From positions 558,001 through 622,000 of the forward strand of contig NZ_OU342399.1 in the NCBI RefSeq assembly GCF_910589745.1: a stretch of 64,000 nt of DNA, given 5' to 3'. Every line of letters starts with the position of its first letter. Position 1 is the first letter of the stretch. The notes under the pieces were generated by a model. It was given only the letters and a program-made list of their open reading frames with translations. It ran no database searches and had not been told where the DNA came from. Below, piece after piece: positions 26,626 to 35,207 of the stretch. Origin of the DNA: Candidatus Arcticimaribacter forsetii. GTDB taxonomy: Bacteria; Bacteroidota; Bacteroidia; Flavobacteriales; Flavobacteriaceae. The position numbers were made by a program, and so were the translations under genes.

Positions 26626-26969
26626 TGACGGAGAAGGGATCTAATTTTTTTGAGAAAGTGTACGATGTAGTTCGAAAGATACCCTACGGACGTGTTTGCT
26701 CTTATGGTTTAATAGCTCGATATTTAGGATCTCCGCAAAGTGCTAGAATGGTAGGTTGGGCAATGAACGCCTCGCATATCAAAGAAGATGTGCCTGCCCA
26801 TAGGGTGGTCAATCGAGTTGGATTGTTAACCGGAAAACACCATTTTGAAGGTACAAATTTAATGCAGCAATTACTTGAAAATGAAGGGATTCAAGTTAAA
26901 GAAAATAAAATCGTTGATTTTGATCAATGTTTATGGAATCCGGTAGAGAATTTACCAAATATAACTTAA
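26625..26969 (+). CDS. Alkyltransferase-like protein (MGMT family, no catalytic Cys)
   Basis: 114 residues. It has the MGMT DNA-binding domain with GRVCSYGLIARYLGSP and a VGWAMNAS helix. The active-site motif PCHRV is replaced by PAHRVV (Ala58), so it cannot accept an alkyl group. Alkyltransferase-like (ATL) proteins of this kind flip O6-alkylguanine out and recruit nucleotide excision repair. The start is GTG at 26625, overlapping the trmB stop by one base (TAGTG), so the pair is probably translationally coupled. Confidence 0.9.
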   Translation: MTEKGSNFFEKVYDVVRKIPYGRVCSYGLIARYLGSPQSARMVGWAMNASHIKEDVPAHRVVNRVGLLTGKHHFEGTNLMQQLLENEGIQVKENKIVDFDQCLWNPVENLPNIT

Positions 26970-27004
26970 CAATTATAACCTTTCTTCATCTCAATTTAGA
27001 AGAG

Positions 27005-27012
27005 TATATTTG
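27005..27012 (+). promoter_or_regulatory. -7 element for the mrp-nifU-ferredoxin set
   Basis: TATATTTG is a full TAnnTTTG match, 34 nt before the mrp ATG at 27047. Confidence 0.5.
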
Positions 27013-27046
27013 CAATTTAGAATCAATATAAAAAAGGGAAACCTAG

Positions 27047-28180
27047 ATGAACATAACAAAACAAGCCATACAAGAAGTGTTAGAGGGACTCTCGGTTCCA
27101 GGTGAAGGTCAGAATCTGATGGCAAGTGGTGCTGTTAAAAACATAAATACTTTCGGAGATGAGGTTGTAATCGATTTGGTGCTCAAGAATCCAAGTCTAC
27201 AAGCCCGAAAGAAAGTGGAAGTTGAAATTTTAAAAAGTATACATTCTAAAGTATATAATAAGGCTAAAATTACAACAAACGTTAAAGTTGAAACTCCACC
27301 AAAAGTAGATGCGCCTATAAAAGGAGAGCCAATAAAAGGAATAAGCTCAATCGTAGCGATTTCATCAGGAAAAGGAGGGGTAGGTAAATCAACTGTTACC
27401 TCTAATATTGCGGTTACTTTATCTCAAATGGGCTTTAAAGTGGGAGTTTTAGATGCAGATATCTATGGACCCTCTATTCCTACAATGATGGATATGGAAG
27501 GAGAGCGACCGCTATCTGTGACTATCGATGGAAAATCTAAAATGCAGCCTATTGAAAACTACGGTGTAAAAGTATTGTCAATAGGATTCTTTACGCAGCC
27601 TAATCAAGCTGTTATTTGGAGAGGACCCATGGCTTCTAAAGCACTAAACCAAATGATATTTGATGCTGCTTGGGGAGAACTAGATTTTTTATTAATTGAT
27701 TTACCTCCTGGTACTGGAGATATTCATCTAAGTATCGTTCAATCTTTACCAATAAGCGGAGCAGTGGTCGTTAGTACACCTCAAAATGTAGCACTTGCAG
27801 ATGCTAAAAAAGGTATTGCAATGTTTCAGCAAGATAGTATTCAAGTTCCTGTTTTAGGAGTAGTGGAAAACATGGCTTATTTTACCCCAGAGGAATTACC
27901 AGAAAATAAATATTATATCTTTGGGAAAGAAGGAGCTAAAAATTTAGCAACAGACACTCAAGTGCCTTTTTTAGGAGAAATTCCATTGGTGCAAAGTGTC
28001 CGTGAGGCCGGAGATGTAGGGAGACCTGCCGCACTTCAAGAAAATAGTCCAGTCGCAGACTCAATTTATAGAATTACACAAAATATGGTTGCGCAGGTGT
28101 TGGATAGAAATAAAAACTTACCTCCAACTCAAGTAGTTAAAATAACAACAATGTCTGGCTGTTCAGCCGTAAAAAAATAA
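27047..28180 (+). CDS. Mrp/NBP35-family Fe-S carrier ATPase
   Basis: 377 residues. An N-terminal DUF59/MIP18 domain (about 1-85) is followed by a P-loop ATPase with a deviant Walker A, SSGKGGVGKSTVTSNIA (near residue 105). LLIDLPPGTGDIHLS and VVSTPQNVALADAKK are the later motifs. Family members (ApbC/Mrp) bind and transfer 4Fe-4S clusters. It is followed by a NifU-C protein (3-bp gap) and a ferredoxin, supporting a role in Fe-S assembly. The C-terminus has only one Cys (MSGCSAVKK). Confidence 0.93.
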   Translation: MNITKQAIQEVLEGLSVPGEGQNLMASGAVKNINTFGDEVVIDLVLKNPSLQARKKVEVEILKSIHSKVYNKAKITTNVKVETPPKVDAPIKGEPIKGISSIVAISSGKGGVGKSTVTSNIAVTLSQMGFKVGVLDADIYGPSIPTMMDMEGERPLSVTIDGKSKMQPIENYGVKVLSIGFFTQPNQAVIWRGPMASKALNQMIFDAAWGELDFLLIDLPPGTGDIHLSIVQSLPISGAVVVSTPQNVALADAKKGIAMFQQDSIQVPVLGVVENMAYFTPEELPENKYYIFGKEGAKNLATDTQVPFLGEIPLVQSVREAGDVGRPAALQENSPVADSIYRITQNMVAQVLDRNKNLPPTQVVKITTMSGCSAVKK

Positions 28181-28183
28181 ATT

Positions 28184-28426
28184 ATGGAATCTCTTGAAAT
28201 CAAAGAAAAAGTACTCATTGCATTAGAAGAAATCCGTCCCTTTTTAGCCGCAGATGGAGGAGACATTTCTTTGGTTGGAATTGATGATGACCGAATTGTT
28301 CGAGTTCAGCTTCATGGAGCCTGTGTTGGTTGTTCTGTAAATCAGATGACTTTAAAATCAGGTGTTGAGATGACTATAAAAAAACACGTTCCTCAAATAG
28401 AGCAAGTAGTAAACATAGAAGTGTAA
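28184..28426 (+). CDS. NifU C-terminal domain Fe-S scaffold
   Basis: 80 residues consisting only of the NifU-C (Nfu) domain. FLAADGGDISLVGIDDD is followed by the cluster-binding CxxC in HGACVGCSVNQMTLK. Nfu proteins dimerise around a 4Fe-4S cluster and hand it to targets. It lies between mrp and a ferredoxin gene. Confidence 0.94.
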   Translation: MESLEIKEKVLIALEEIRPFLAADGGDISLVGIDDDRIVRVQLHGACVGCSVNQMTLKSGVEMTIKKHVPQIEQVVNIEV

Positions 28427-28441
28427 TTTAAATTTTATCAT

Positions 28442-28765
28442 TTGAGTCAAGATATTAAAATCAGTATAGTAGATCGAGAAGGGGAAACTCATGAAATAGA
28501 TGCTCCTACAGATATGTCAATGAATTTGATGGAAGTTTGTAAATCCTATGAGTTTCCAGTAGAGGGAACTTGTGGTGGAATGGCAATGTGTGCTTCTTGT
28601 CAGTGTTATGTTCTTTCAGAATCAAACCTGCCTGAAAAATCTGATGATGAGGAAGCTATGTTGTCAGAGGCTTATAATGTGAAAGAAAACAGTCGTCTTG
28701 GATGTCAAATTTTCATTACACCTGAACTAGAAGGTCTAGTAGTTGAACTAGCTCCAGAAGAGTAG
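28442..28765 (+). CDS. [2Fe-2S] ferredoxin (adrenodoxin type)
   Basis: 107 residues. Cluster ligands are seen in GTCGGMAMCASCQCY and, later, RLGCQ, giving the CX5CX2CX~36C pattern of ISC-type ferredoxins. The acidic C-terminus is normal. The start is TTG at 28442, since no ATG precedes the core; MSQDIKISIVDREG is a plausible N-terminus. It probably supplies electrons for Fe-S assembly along with the two upstream genes. Confidence 0.92.
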   Translation: MSQDIKISIVDREGETHEIDAPTDMSMNLMEVCKSYEFPVEGTCGGMAMCASCQCYVLSESNLPEKSDDEEAMLSEAYNVKENSRLGCQIFITPELEGLVVELAPEE

Positions 28766-28780
28766 CGTAATATTTAAAAT

Positions 28781-28811
28781 TAGATTATATTTAGATACTT
28801 AAAATAATCTA
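28781..28811 (+). promoter_or_regulatory. Inverted repeat over the GH13 gene promoter
   Basis: Perfect 8-bp arms TAGATTAT (28781-28788) and ATAATCTA (28804-28811) flank 15 bases, with the right arm touching the ATG. A -7-like TATATTTA (28786-28793) overlaps the left arm. It could be an operator or a 5' hairpin that covers the start. There is no T run, so it is not a terminator of the ferredoxin gene. Confidence 0.35.
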
Positions 28812-30185
28812 ATGAAAAACATTTTTATAACTTTAGTTCTATTGATTCTTGCAGGATGTCACAATCCATCTGCTCCAATTGTAAATGAAATGTCACCTGT
28901 TACTGAGGCTGACCTTGCAAGTGGCGTGCTTTATGAAGCAAACATAAGACAATATTCCCCAGAAGGTACTTTTAATGCTTTTGCAAAAGACCTGCCTAAG
29001 CTAAGTGAATTAGGAGTTAAATTCCTTTGGTTAATGCCTATTAATCCAATTTCAACAACTAAGAGTAAAGGACCACTTGGAAGTTATTATGCAGTATCAG
29101 ATTATACAGGCGTAAATCCTGAATTTGGAACTCTAGAAGACCTTAAGAGTCTTGTTGATCAAGCACATAAGCTAGGTATTTATGTTATGTTAGATTGGGT
29201 TCCTGGTCATACGGGATGGGATAATCATTGGATAAAAGATCATCCAGATTACTATCTTCAAAATGACGCTGGTGAAATTATCGATCCTATTAATCCTTTT
29301 ACAGGAGAATCCTTTGGATGGACGGATGTTGCTGATTTGAATTATGAAAATATGGAAATGCGTCAAGCAATGCGAGATGCAATGGTTTATTGGGTTAAAG
29401 AAGTAAATATTGATGGGTATAGAGTTGATCAAGCCTATGCAGTTCCAATGGAGTTTTACAAAAAAACTTTTGCAGCTCTTAGAGAGGTAAAACCCGTTTT
29501 TTTGCTTGCTGAAACAGATATCAATCACCCTGGAGGAATAGAAATGGTAGATTTATTTGATGCTTCTTATGATTGGCCAGGACATCATTTACTAAAAGAT
29601 ATTGTTCATGGCAAAAAGAATGTTTCGGATTGGGATACACACATCGATAATTTATTTAAAAACTACAACGACCGAAATATTCTTGTCAATTTCATAAGTA
29701 ATCATGACGAAAATTCATGGAATGGAACGGTTGAAGAAAGTTTTGGTAAAGCTGCATATGCTGCTCTCGCATTAGATTATATGTCTCCAGGAATGCCTTT
29801 AATTTACAGCGGTATGGAGTATGATTTAAATAAGAGATTGTTGTTTTTTGAAAAAGATAGTTTCCCTAAAGTAGCTGGAAAAACTTTTAAATTTTTAGAA
29901 AAACTAGGAGCTTTGAAGCAAAAACATGCTGCATTAAATAGTGGTAAAAACAGAGGTTTGTACACAAGAATAGCTACCTCTAGAGATCAAAATGTTTTAG
30001 CTTTTGAGAGAAGCAAGCAAGGAGATACGGTTGTATTTATTGCTAATATGAGTAATGAGCATGTTGGGTTTACTTCTCCTTATAATGGTACTTTTAAAAG
30101 GTACCAAGATGGAAAAGAAAAAGTTCTTTCGGATACATACGAATATAGAATGAGCCCATGGGAATTTTGGATTTTATCAAAATAA
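28812..30185 (+). CDS. GH13 alpha-amylase-family lipoprotein
   Basis: 457 residues. The signal peptide ends in lipobox LAGC (Cys near residue 16), so the enzyme is predicted to be membrane-anchored outside the cytoplasm. The GH13 barrel follows: DWVPGHTGWDNHW (region I), DGYRVDQAYAVP with the nucleophile Asp (region II), LLAETDINHP with the acid/base Glu (region III), and FISNHDENSWNG (region IV). It cleaves alpha-glucans by family. The substrate and exact specificity cannot be read. The 10-bp spacing to the GDPD gene suggests one transcript. Confidence 0.93.
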   Translation: MKNIFITLVLLILAGCHNPSAPIVNEMSPVTEADLASGVLYEANIRQYSPEGTFNAFAKDLPKLSELGVKFLWLMPINPISTTKSKGPLGSYYAVSDYTGVNPEFGTLEDLKSLVDQAHKLGIYVMLDWVPGHTGWDNHWIKDHPDYYLQNDAGEIIDPINPFTGESFGWTDVADLNYENMEMRQAMRDAMVYWVKEVNIDGYRVDQAYAVPMEFYKKTFAALREVKPVFLLAETDINHPGGIEMVDLFDASYDWPGHHLLKDIVHGKKNVSDWDTHIDNLFKNYNDRNILVNFISNHDENSWNGTVEESFGKAAYAALALDYMSPGMPLIYSGMEYDLNKRLLFFEKDSFPKVAGKTFKFLEKLGALKQKHAALNSGKNRGLYTRIATSRDQNVLAFERSKQGDTVVFIANMSNEHVGFTSPYNGTFKRYQDGKEKVLSDTYEYRMSPWEFWILSK

Positions 30186-30195
30186 ATTCCCTTAA

Positions 30196-30948
30196 ATGAA
30201 AATAATCTTAAAGGTTTTATTGATGTCAATTCTCGCTTCTTCTTGTGCCAGAAACAAAAAAGATATAATGGTAATTGGACATAGAGGTGCAAGAGGGCAT
30301 GTAGCTGAAAATACGATAGCATCTATTAAGAAAGCTATGGATCTAGGTGTTGATGGAATTGAGATTGACGTTTTTAGATGTTCAACCGGAGAATTAGTGG
30401 TTTTTCATGACAAGACTATTGATGAACTAACCGATGGGAGTGGATACATAGAGCAAATGTCTTTAGATTCTCTAAAGCAGTTTCAAGTTTTAGGTAAAGA
30501 ACCCATTCCAACTTTAAATGAAGTGATGGATCTAATTGATGGTAAAGTAATGCTTAACATTGAATTGAAAGGCACACAAACTGCTGTTCTTACTTCAGAA
30601 TTAATATCCTCTTATATGGAATCTTCTAATTGGAAATCAGAGCATATATTTATTTCTAGTTTTGATTGGAACGAGTTAGAGCAGTTTAGGTCCATTAATA
30701 AAAATATTGCAATTGCCGTTCTCACAGAAGACGATCCTTTAGATGCAATTCCTTTAGCATCAAGACTTTCTGCTGTTGCAATTAATCCTGATTTCAAAAG
30801 TTTAAATTCAATAAATATTGAAGCAATTCATAAAGCTGGATTTAAAATTTACCCATGGACAATAAACGAAATAGAAGATATTGATGAAATGATTCGATTA
30901 GGGGTAGATGCAATCATAACAGACTTTCCGGAAAGAGTTAAGCGATAA
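30196..30948 (+). CDS. Glycerophosphodiester phosphodiesterase lipoprotein
   Basis: 250 residues. The signal has lipobox-like LASSC (Cys near 18). The GDPD catalytic signature is GHRGARGHVAENTIAS with EIDVFRCSTGELVVFHD (metal-binding Glu/Asp and catalytic His), and later MLNIELKG. It hydrolyses glycerophosphodiesters to glycerol-3-phosphate, probably in the periplasm. It follows the GH13 lipoprotein closely and is convergent with the TspO gene. Confidence 0.93.
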   Translation: MKIILKVLLMSILASSCARNKKDIMVIGHRGARGHVAENTIASIKKAMDLGVDGIEIDVFRCSTGELVVFHDKTIDELTDGSGYIEQMSLDSLKQFQVLGKEPIPTLNEVMDLIDGKVMLNIELKGTQTAVLTSELISSYMESSNWKSEHIFISSFDWNELEQFRSINKNIAIAVLTEDDPLDAIPLASRLSAVAINPDFKSLNSINIEAIHKAGFKIYPWTINEIEDIDEMIRLGVDAIITDFPERVKR

Positions 30949-30953
30949 TTCTC

Positions 30954-31436
30954 TTAATTTAACAAGTATACTCCTATATTTAGTGCCGTAGCATATAGGA
31001 GCCAACCTACGTAAGGATAAAGTAAATAGGATGCTTTTTTATTGATAATTTTAAACCATTTAATGGTTAATATTACAAGTATTATTAAAGTTAAAATTAT
31101 TAAAATCCCACCTAAAATATTTTTATATCCAAAGAAAACAAGCGACCATAATCCATTTAAAACAAGTTGGGCGGCAAAATGATAAAGAGCAGTTTTTACC
31201 CATTTATGATGACTTCCGTAAGACCAAATCCAACCCGCAGACCATCCCATAAGAATGTATAAAAGTGTCCAAACAGGTCCAAAAAGCCAATTTGGAGGTG
31301 TAAAAAAAGGCTTGTTTAAACCCGCATACCAGACTGGTATGGCAGCTTGAGTTACACTTCCAGCAATCCCACCTACACACAAGCACAACGCTATTGAAAG
31401 AAAAATAGCTAGTCTTTTTTTAAATTTTGATTTCAT
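30954..31436 (-). CDS. TspO/MBR family membrane protein
   Basis: 160 residues, five TM helices. The signatures WYAGLNKPFFTPPNWLFGPVW and WSLVFFGYKN match TspO/MBR. In bacteria TspO binds or degrades porphyrins and is linked to stress or light responses. It has 5 bp between its end and the convergent GDPD gene. Confidence 0.93.
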   Translation of the reverse strand: MKSKFKKRLAIFLSIALCLCVGGIAGSVTQAAIPVWYAGLNKPFFTPPNWLFGPVWTLLYILMGWSAGWIWSYGSHHKWVKTALYHFAAQLVLNGLWSLVFFGYKNILGGILIILTLIILVILTIKWFKIINKKASYLLYPYVGWLLYATALNIGVYLLN

Positions 31437-31508
31437 GAATTTATAATCTTAATACCAAGATACAAAATTCAAAGTGTCTTAAAGCTTTATAGTCATACTT
31501 GAATCTGT

Positions 31509-31516
31509 TATCTTTG
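31509..31516 (+). promoter_or_regulatory. -7 element for the mevalonate genes
   Basis: TATCTTTG is a full match, nine bases before the chosen ATG (31526). A transcript starting here would have a leader of only about five bases, which argues against the alternative TTG start at 31499. Confidence 0.45.
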
Positions 31517-31525
31517 TATCCAATT

Positions 31526-32602
31526 ATGGTAGAAAAAGATTTTATAGGATCTAAAGGGATTAAGGTCTCTGGGACTAGTTCATGGGAAGCTCCCAGTAAT
31601 ATTGCTTTAGTTAAATATTGGGGGAAGTTTGGAAATCAATATCCTCAAAATCCATCCTTAAGTTTTACACTCTCTAAATGTGTATCACAAACATCCGTTT
31701 CCTTTACAGAGCGATTAAAACCAGGATCTGACTTTTCATTTGACTTTTCTTTTGAAGGAAAACCAACGCCATCTTTTCATCCTAAAATTGAAAGTTTTTT
31801 TCAAAGAATAGATCAATATGTTCCTTTTCTTAAAGACCATCATCTTTCAATTAAAAGTACGAACTCTTTTCCTCACAGCAGCGGAATCGCTTCTTCAGCA
31901 TCTGGAATGAGTGCACTAGCATTGTGTATCCTGTCGATAGAAAAAGAGGGGTGTCCGGATATTAGCGAATCATTTTTTTTAAAAAAAGCATCTTTCTTAG
32001 CTCGATTAGGCTCTGGTAGTGCAGCAAGAAGTGTTGAAGGTCCTTTGGTTACTTGGGGTTCCTCTGAAAGTTTTGAGGATAGTTCTAATTTTTATGGAAC
32101 AGCAATTAATTCAGAAATTCATTCTGTTTTTAAAAACTATAGGGACACCATCCTTTTAATAGATAAAGGTCAAAAAAAAGTAAGTAGTACCGTAGGACAT
32201 AACCTCATGAATAATCATCTTTATGCGGCAACCCGATTTAAGCAAGCACATGAGAATACAGCTTTGCTTAAATCAATTTTAGCATCAGGAGACTTAGATG
32301 CTTTTGTGAGTTTAGTAGAGTCAGAAGCTTTAACATTGCATGCTTTAATGATGGCCTCTAGTCCTTATTTTATTTTAATGCACCCAAATACGCTTGAGGT
32401 TTTAAATAAGGTGTGGGATTATCGAAACACCAATAACTCTGCTCTTTGCTTTACACTTGATGCTGGTGCTAATGTTCATCTGCTTTATCCAGATTCTGAA
32501 TCAGAATCTGTAATTAAATTTATAAAAGAAGAATTAGCTTCTTACTGTCAAAACAGTCAATTCATTGAAGATCAAATTGGTAATGGCGCAAAAAAGCTAT
32601 AA
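31526..32602 (+). CDS. mvaD: Diphosphomevalonate decarboxylase
   Basis: 358 residues from the ATG at 31526. SWEAPSNIALVKYWGKFG is the N-terminal substrate motif, SSGIASSASGMSALALC the GHMP glycine-serine loop, and GSGSAARSVEGPLVTWG the second motif. It makes isopentenyl diphosphate from mevalonate diphosphate with ATP. It is followed by a mevalonate kinase-type gene (11-bp gap) and a UbiA-family gene, so the bacterium uses a mevalonate-type isoprenoid route. Confidence 0.94.
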   Translation: MVEKDFIGSKGIKVSGTSSWEAPSNIALVKYWGKFGNQYPQNPSLSFTLSKCVSQTSVSFTERLKPGSDFSFDFSFEGKPTPSFHPKIESFFQRIDQYVPFLKDHHLSIKSTNSFPHSSGIASSASGMSALALCILSIEKEGCPDISESFFLKKASFLARLGSGSAARSVEGPLVTWGSSESFEDSSNFYGTAINSEIHSVFKNYRDTILLIDKGQKKVSSTVGHNLMNNHLYAATRFKQAHENTALLKSILASGDLDAFVSLVESEALTLHALMMASSPYFILMHPNTLEVLNKVWDYRNTNNSALCFTLDAGANVHLLYPDSESESVIKFIKEELASYCQNSQFIEDQIGNGAKKL

Positions 32603-32613
32603 ATTTGTAACAC

Positions 32614-33537
32614 ATGAAAGGACCTCTGTTTTACGCAAAAATATTACTCTTTGGAGAGTATGGAATTATTAAAGATTCCAAAGGACTTTCTATTCCTTAT
32701 AACTTTTACAGGGGAGCACTAAAAGTTTCTAACGATCCTTCTACTCAAGATTCACACGAAAAACTTGTAGCATTTTGTAACCACCTAAAAACCTTACCAG
32801 AATCCATAGTATCTTTTGACTGGAAGCGTTTACAAGAAGATTTAGAGAATAAAATGTATTTCGATAGTAGCATCCCGCAAGGATACGGAATCGGCAGTAG
32901 TGGAGCTTTGGTAGCTTCAATATACGATCAATATGCTCTAGATAAAATTACGGTATTAGAAAATCTAACCAAAGAAAAACTTCAACACCTTAAAGCTGTA
33001 TTTGCAGCAATGGAGTCTTTTTTTCATGGTAAATCTTCTGGTTTAGATCCTTTAAATAGTTATTTAAGCCTTCCGATTTTAATAAATTCTAAAGACCATA
33101 TTGAACCAACTGGGATTCCCTCTCAGAATCCAGATGGTAAAGGGGCTGTATTTTTGTTAGATAGTGGTATAACTGGCGAAACAGCACCAATGGTTTCTAT
33201 TTTTATGGAAAACATGAAACAAGAGGCTTTTAGAATAATGATGAAAGATCAATTCATCAATTATACAGACTCTTGTGTAGATGATTTTTTAAATGGAAAT
33301 TTAACTTCTCTTTTTTTAAATATAAAGCAGTTATCCAATTTAGTATTGAATAATTTTAAACCCATGATTCCAGAGAAATTTCATGGGATTTGGCAACATG
33401 GAATTGAAAGTAACGATTACTACCTAAAATTATGTGGCTCCGGCGGTGGAGGTTATATTTTAGGTTTCACTCAAGATTTTGAGAAAGCTAAAAAATCGCT
33501 CAAAGGACACCGTTTAGAGGTGGTTTATAATTTCTAG
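32614..33537 (+). CDS. GHMP-family mevalonate kinase
   Basis: 307 residues. AKILLFGEYGII at the N-terminus, the ATP loop QGYGIGSSGALVASIYDQ, KSSGLDPLNSYLS, and the C-terminal CGSGGGGYILGFT are all intact. The most likely reaction is mevalonate 5-phosphorylation; phosphomevalonate kinase is the alternative, and the pathway needs both. Only one kinase is in this window, so the other must be elsewhere. It lies between mvaD and the UbiA prenyltransferase gene. Confidence 0.88.
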   Translation: MKGPLFYAKILLFGEYGIIKDSKGLSIPYNFYRGALKVSNDPSTQDSHEKLVAFCNHLKTLPESIVSFDWKRLQEDLENKMYFDSSIPQGYGIGSSGALVASIYDQYALDKITVLENLTKEKLQHLKAVFAAMESFFHGKSSGLDPLNSYLSLPILINSKDHIEPTGIPSQNPDGKGAVFLLDSGITGETAPMVSIFMENMKQEAFRIMMKDQFINYTDSCVDDFLNGNLTSLFLNIKQLSNLVLNNFKPMIPEKFHGIWQHGIESNDYYLKLCGSGGGGYILGFTQDFEKAKKSLKGHRLEVVYNF

Positions 33538-33544
33538 AAAAGCA

Positions 33545-34426
33545 ATGCTTTTTAAAAAAACAGCAATTCAGCTACTTGCCTTGTTTGCTTCGGTTAGAGG
33601 TTACAATTTGCTCGTTGTAATTATAGCTCAATATTTAAGTGCTCGTTATATTTTTGCTCCAAATAAACCCTGGGTTCAGATTCTTTTAGATCCTAATTTG
33701 ATGAAAATATTTCTTGCAACTTCTTTTGCTATTGCAGGAGGATATTTGATCAACAATTTTTACGACGCAGAAAAAGATCAAATAAATCGTCCTGTAAAAT
33801 ACCTCATTGAACACCGTGTTCCTCCTGTTTTTCAATTATTCTTTTATGGATTAATGAATTTTAGTTCTTTGATTTTGGCTTCCCTGGTTTCCGTAAAAAC
33901 AATTTTCTTTTTTGTAACCTATATTTTTTTTTTATGGCTTTACAGTCATTATCTAAAGAAACGATTTTGGGCAAGTAATTTCTTTGCAGTCTTATTGGCT
34001 GTTACTCCATTCATTGCGATTATGTTTTATTTTAAAAATTACGAAAGTATTGTTTTTCATCATGCAGGTTTTTTGTTTTTGGTACTGCTTATTCGTGATT
34101 TAATTAAAGACTTAGAGAATTTTAAAGGAGATTGGGTTCGTGATTATAAGACTATTGCAGTGGTTTATGGGGAAAAACGAACTAAGCAAATAATTAGTTT
34201 TCTTGTAATTTTAATGTTAATACCTGTTAGTTTACTGGTAAAAAATAAACAACTAATAAATAGTATGTCCTACTATTTTTTAGCAACAATACCTTTTTTA
34301 TTATTGATCGTGATAATCTTATGGAAATCCCCGACTCAAAAGACGTATCTTTGGCTCCATAATTTATTGAAAGTTCTTATTGTATCCGGAATTTTAAGTA
34401 TTCTTCTTATTCGTTTACCATTATAA
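33545..34426 (+). CDS. UbiA prenyltransferase, probable geranylgeranylglycerol-phosphate type
   Basis: 293 residues with about eight TM helices. The first Asp-rich motif is NNFYDAEKDQINRP (NDxxDxxxD-like) and the second is DLIKDLENFKGD. It resembles the flavobacterial proteins annotated as (geranylgeranyl)geranylglycerol-phosphate geranylgeranyltransferase, which act after a PcrB/GGGPS-type enzyme. The alternative is a quinone or heme prenyltransferase. It is the third gene in the mevalonate run (7-bp gap), so prenyl donor supply and use appear co-expressed. Confidence 0.8.
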   Translation: MLFKKTAIQLLALFASVRGYNLLVVIIAQYLSARYIFAPNKPWVQILLDPNLMKIFLATSFAIAGGYLINNFYDAEKDQINRPVKYLIEHRVPPVFQLFFYGLMNFSSLILASLVSVKTIFFFVTYIFFLWLYSHYLKKRFWASNFFAVLLAVTPFIAIMFYFKNYESIVFHHAGFLFLVLLIRDLIKDLENFKGDWVRDYKTIAVVYGEKRTKQIISFLVILMLIPVSLLVKNKQLINSMSYYFLATIPFLLLIVIILWKSPTQKTYLWLHNLLKVLIVSGILSILLIRLPL

Positions 34427-34454
34427 GTCCAAACAGTTTCAAACGATATTCACT

Positions 34455-35207
34455 ATGAAATCAAATTCTAATAGTTCTTCAAAGAAAACAGCTCATACTA
34501 CTCGACTAAATAAATTCATAGCTAATTCGGGAATATGTTCTCGAAGAGAGGCAGATATGTATATTGCCATGGGAATGGTTAAGATCAACGGAAAAATTAT
34601 CGTTGAGATGGGTTATCAAGTTAAGCCAGGTGACGATGTTCGTTATGACGGTCGAAGAGTTATTTCGGATAAACCAGCTTATGTTCTTTTAAATAAGCCC
34701 AAAGGATTTTTGGCTTCTGTTAAAAAAGGGACCTATAAAAAAGATGTTTTAGAATTAATTGATGGAGCTACTACTTATCGAATTGATCCTGTTAATTCTA
34801 TGGATAGAACTTCTACTGGCTTACTTCTTTTTACGAATGATACGGAACTTAAAATTAAATTAAAAAAAGCAACTCAAGGTATTCACAAAGTCTTTCAGGT
34901 TGTTTTAGATAAAAATTTAGTTCAAAGTGATCTTGAGAAAATTAGAGAGGGAGTGGTAATTGATAAATTTGATAAAATTGAAGTTGATGCAATCAGTTTT
35001 ATAAGAGGGGAAAGTAAAAGAAAAATTGGTGTTGAACTTTCAACCGAGCGTCACCGTGCAATTTTTCATATTTTCGAAAAACTTGGATATAAAGTAGAAC
35101 AAGTTGACCGTGTTGTTTTTGCTCATTTAACTAAAAAGGATTTACCACGTGGAAAGTGGAGACATCTAAATGAGCGAGAGATTAATTTATTTAAGATGAT
35201 GAAGTAA
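34455..35207 (+). CDS. Divergent RsuA/RluB-family pseudouridine synthase
   Basis: 250 residues. An S4 domain (TRLNKFIANSGICSRREAD, about 16-60) is followed by the synthase domain with VLLNKPKGFL. The catalytic Asp117 is kept, but the usual GRLDxxTxGLLLFTND motif reads NSMDRTSTGLLLFTND, so the conserved Arg before the Asp is Ser. The later RNRIVRRMFEHLGY region is ERHRAIFHIFEKLGY. The C-terminal LTKKDLPRGKWRHL is normal. It may still act on rRNA or be a diverged paralogue; activity is uncertain. The 3' end overlaps the convergent mannosyltransferase by 21 bp. Confidence 0.85.
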   Translation: MKSNSNSSSKKTAHTTRLNKFIANSGICSRREADMYIAMGMVKINGKIIVEMGYQVKPGDDVRYDGRRVISDKPAYVLLNKPKGFLASVKKGTYKKDVLELIDGATTYRIDPVNSMDRTSTGLLLFTNDTELKIKLKKATQGIHKVFQVVLDKNLVQSDLEKIREGVVIDKFDKIEVDAISFIRGESKRKIGVELSTERHRAIFHIFEKLGYKVEQVDRVVFAHLTKKDLPRGKWRHLNEREINLFKMMK

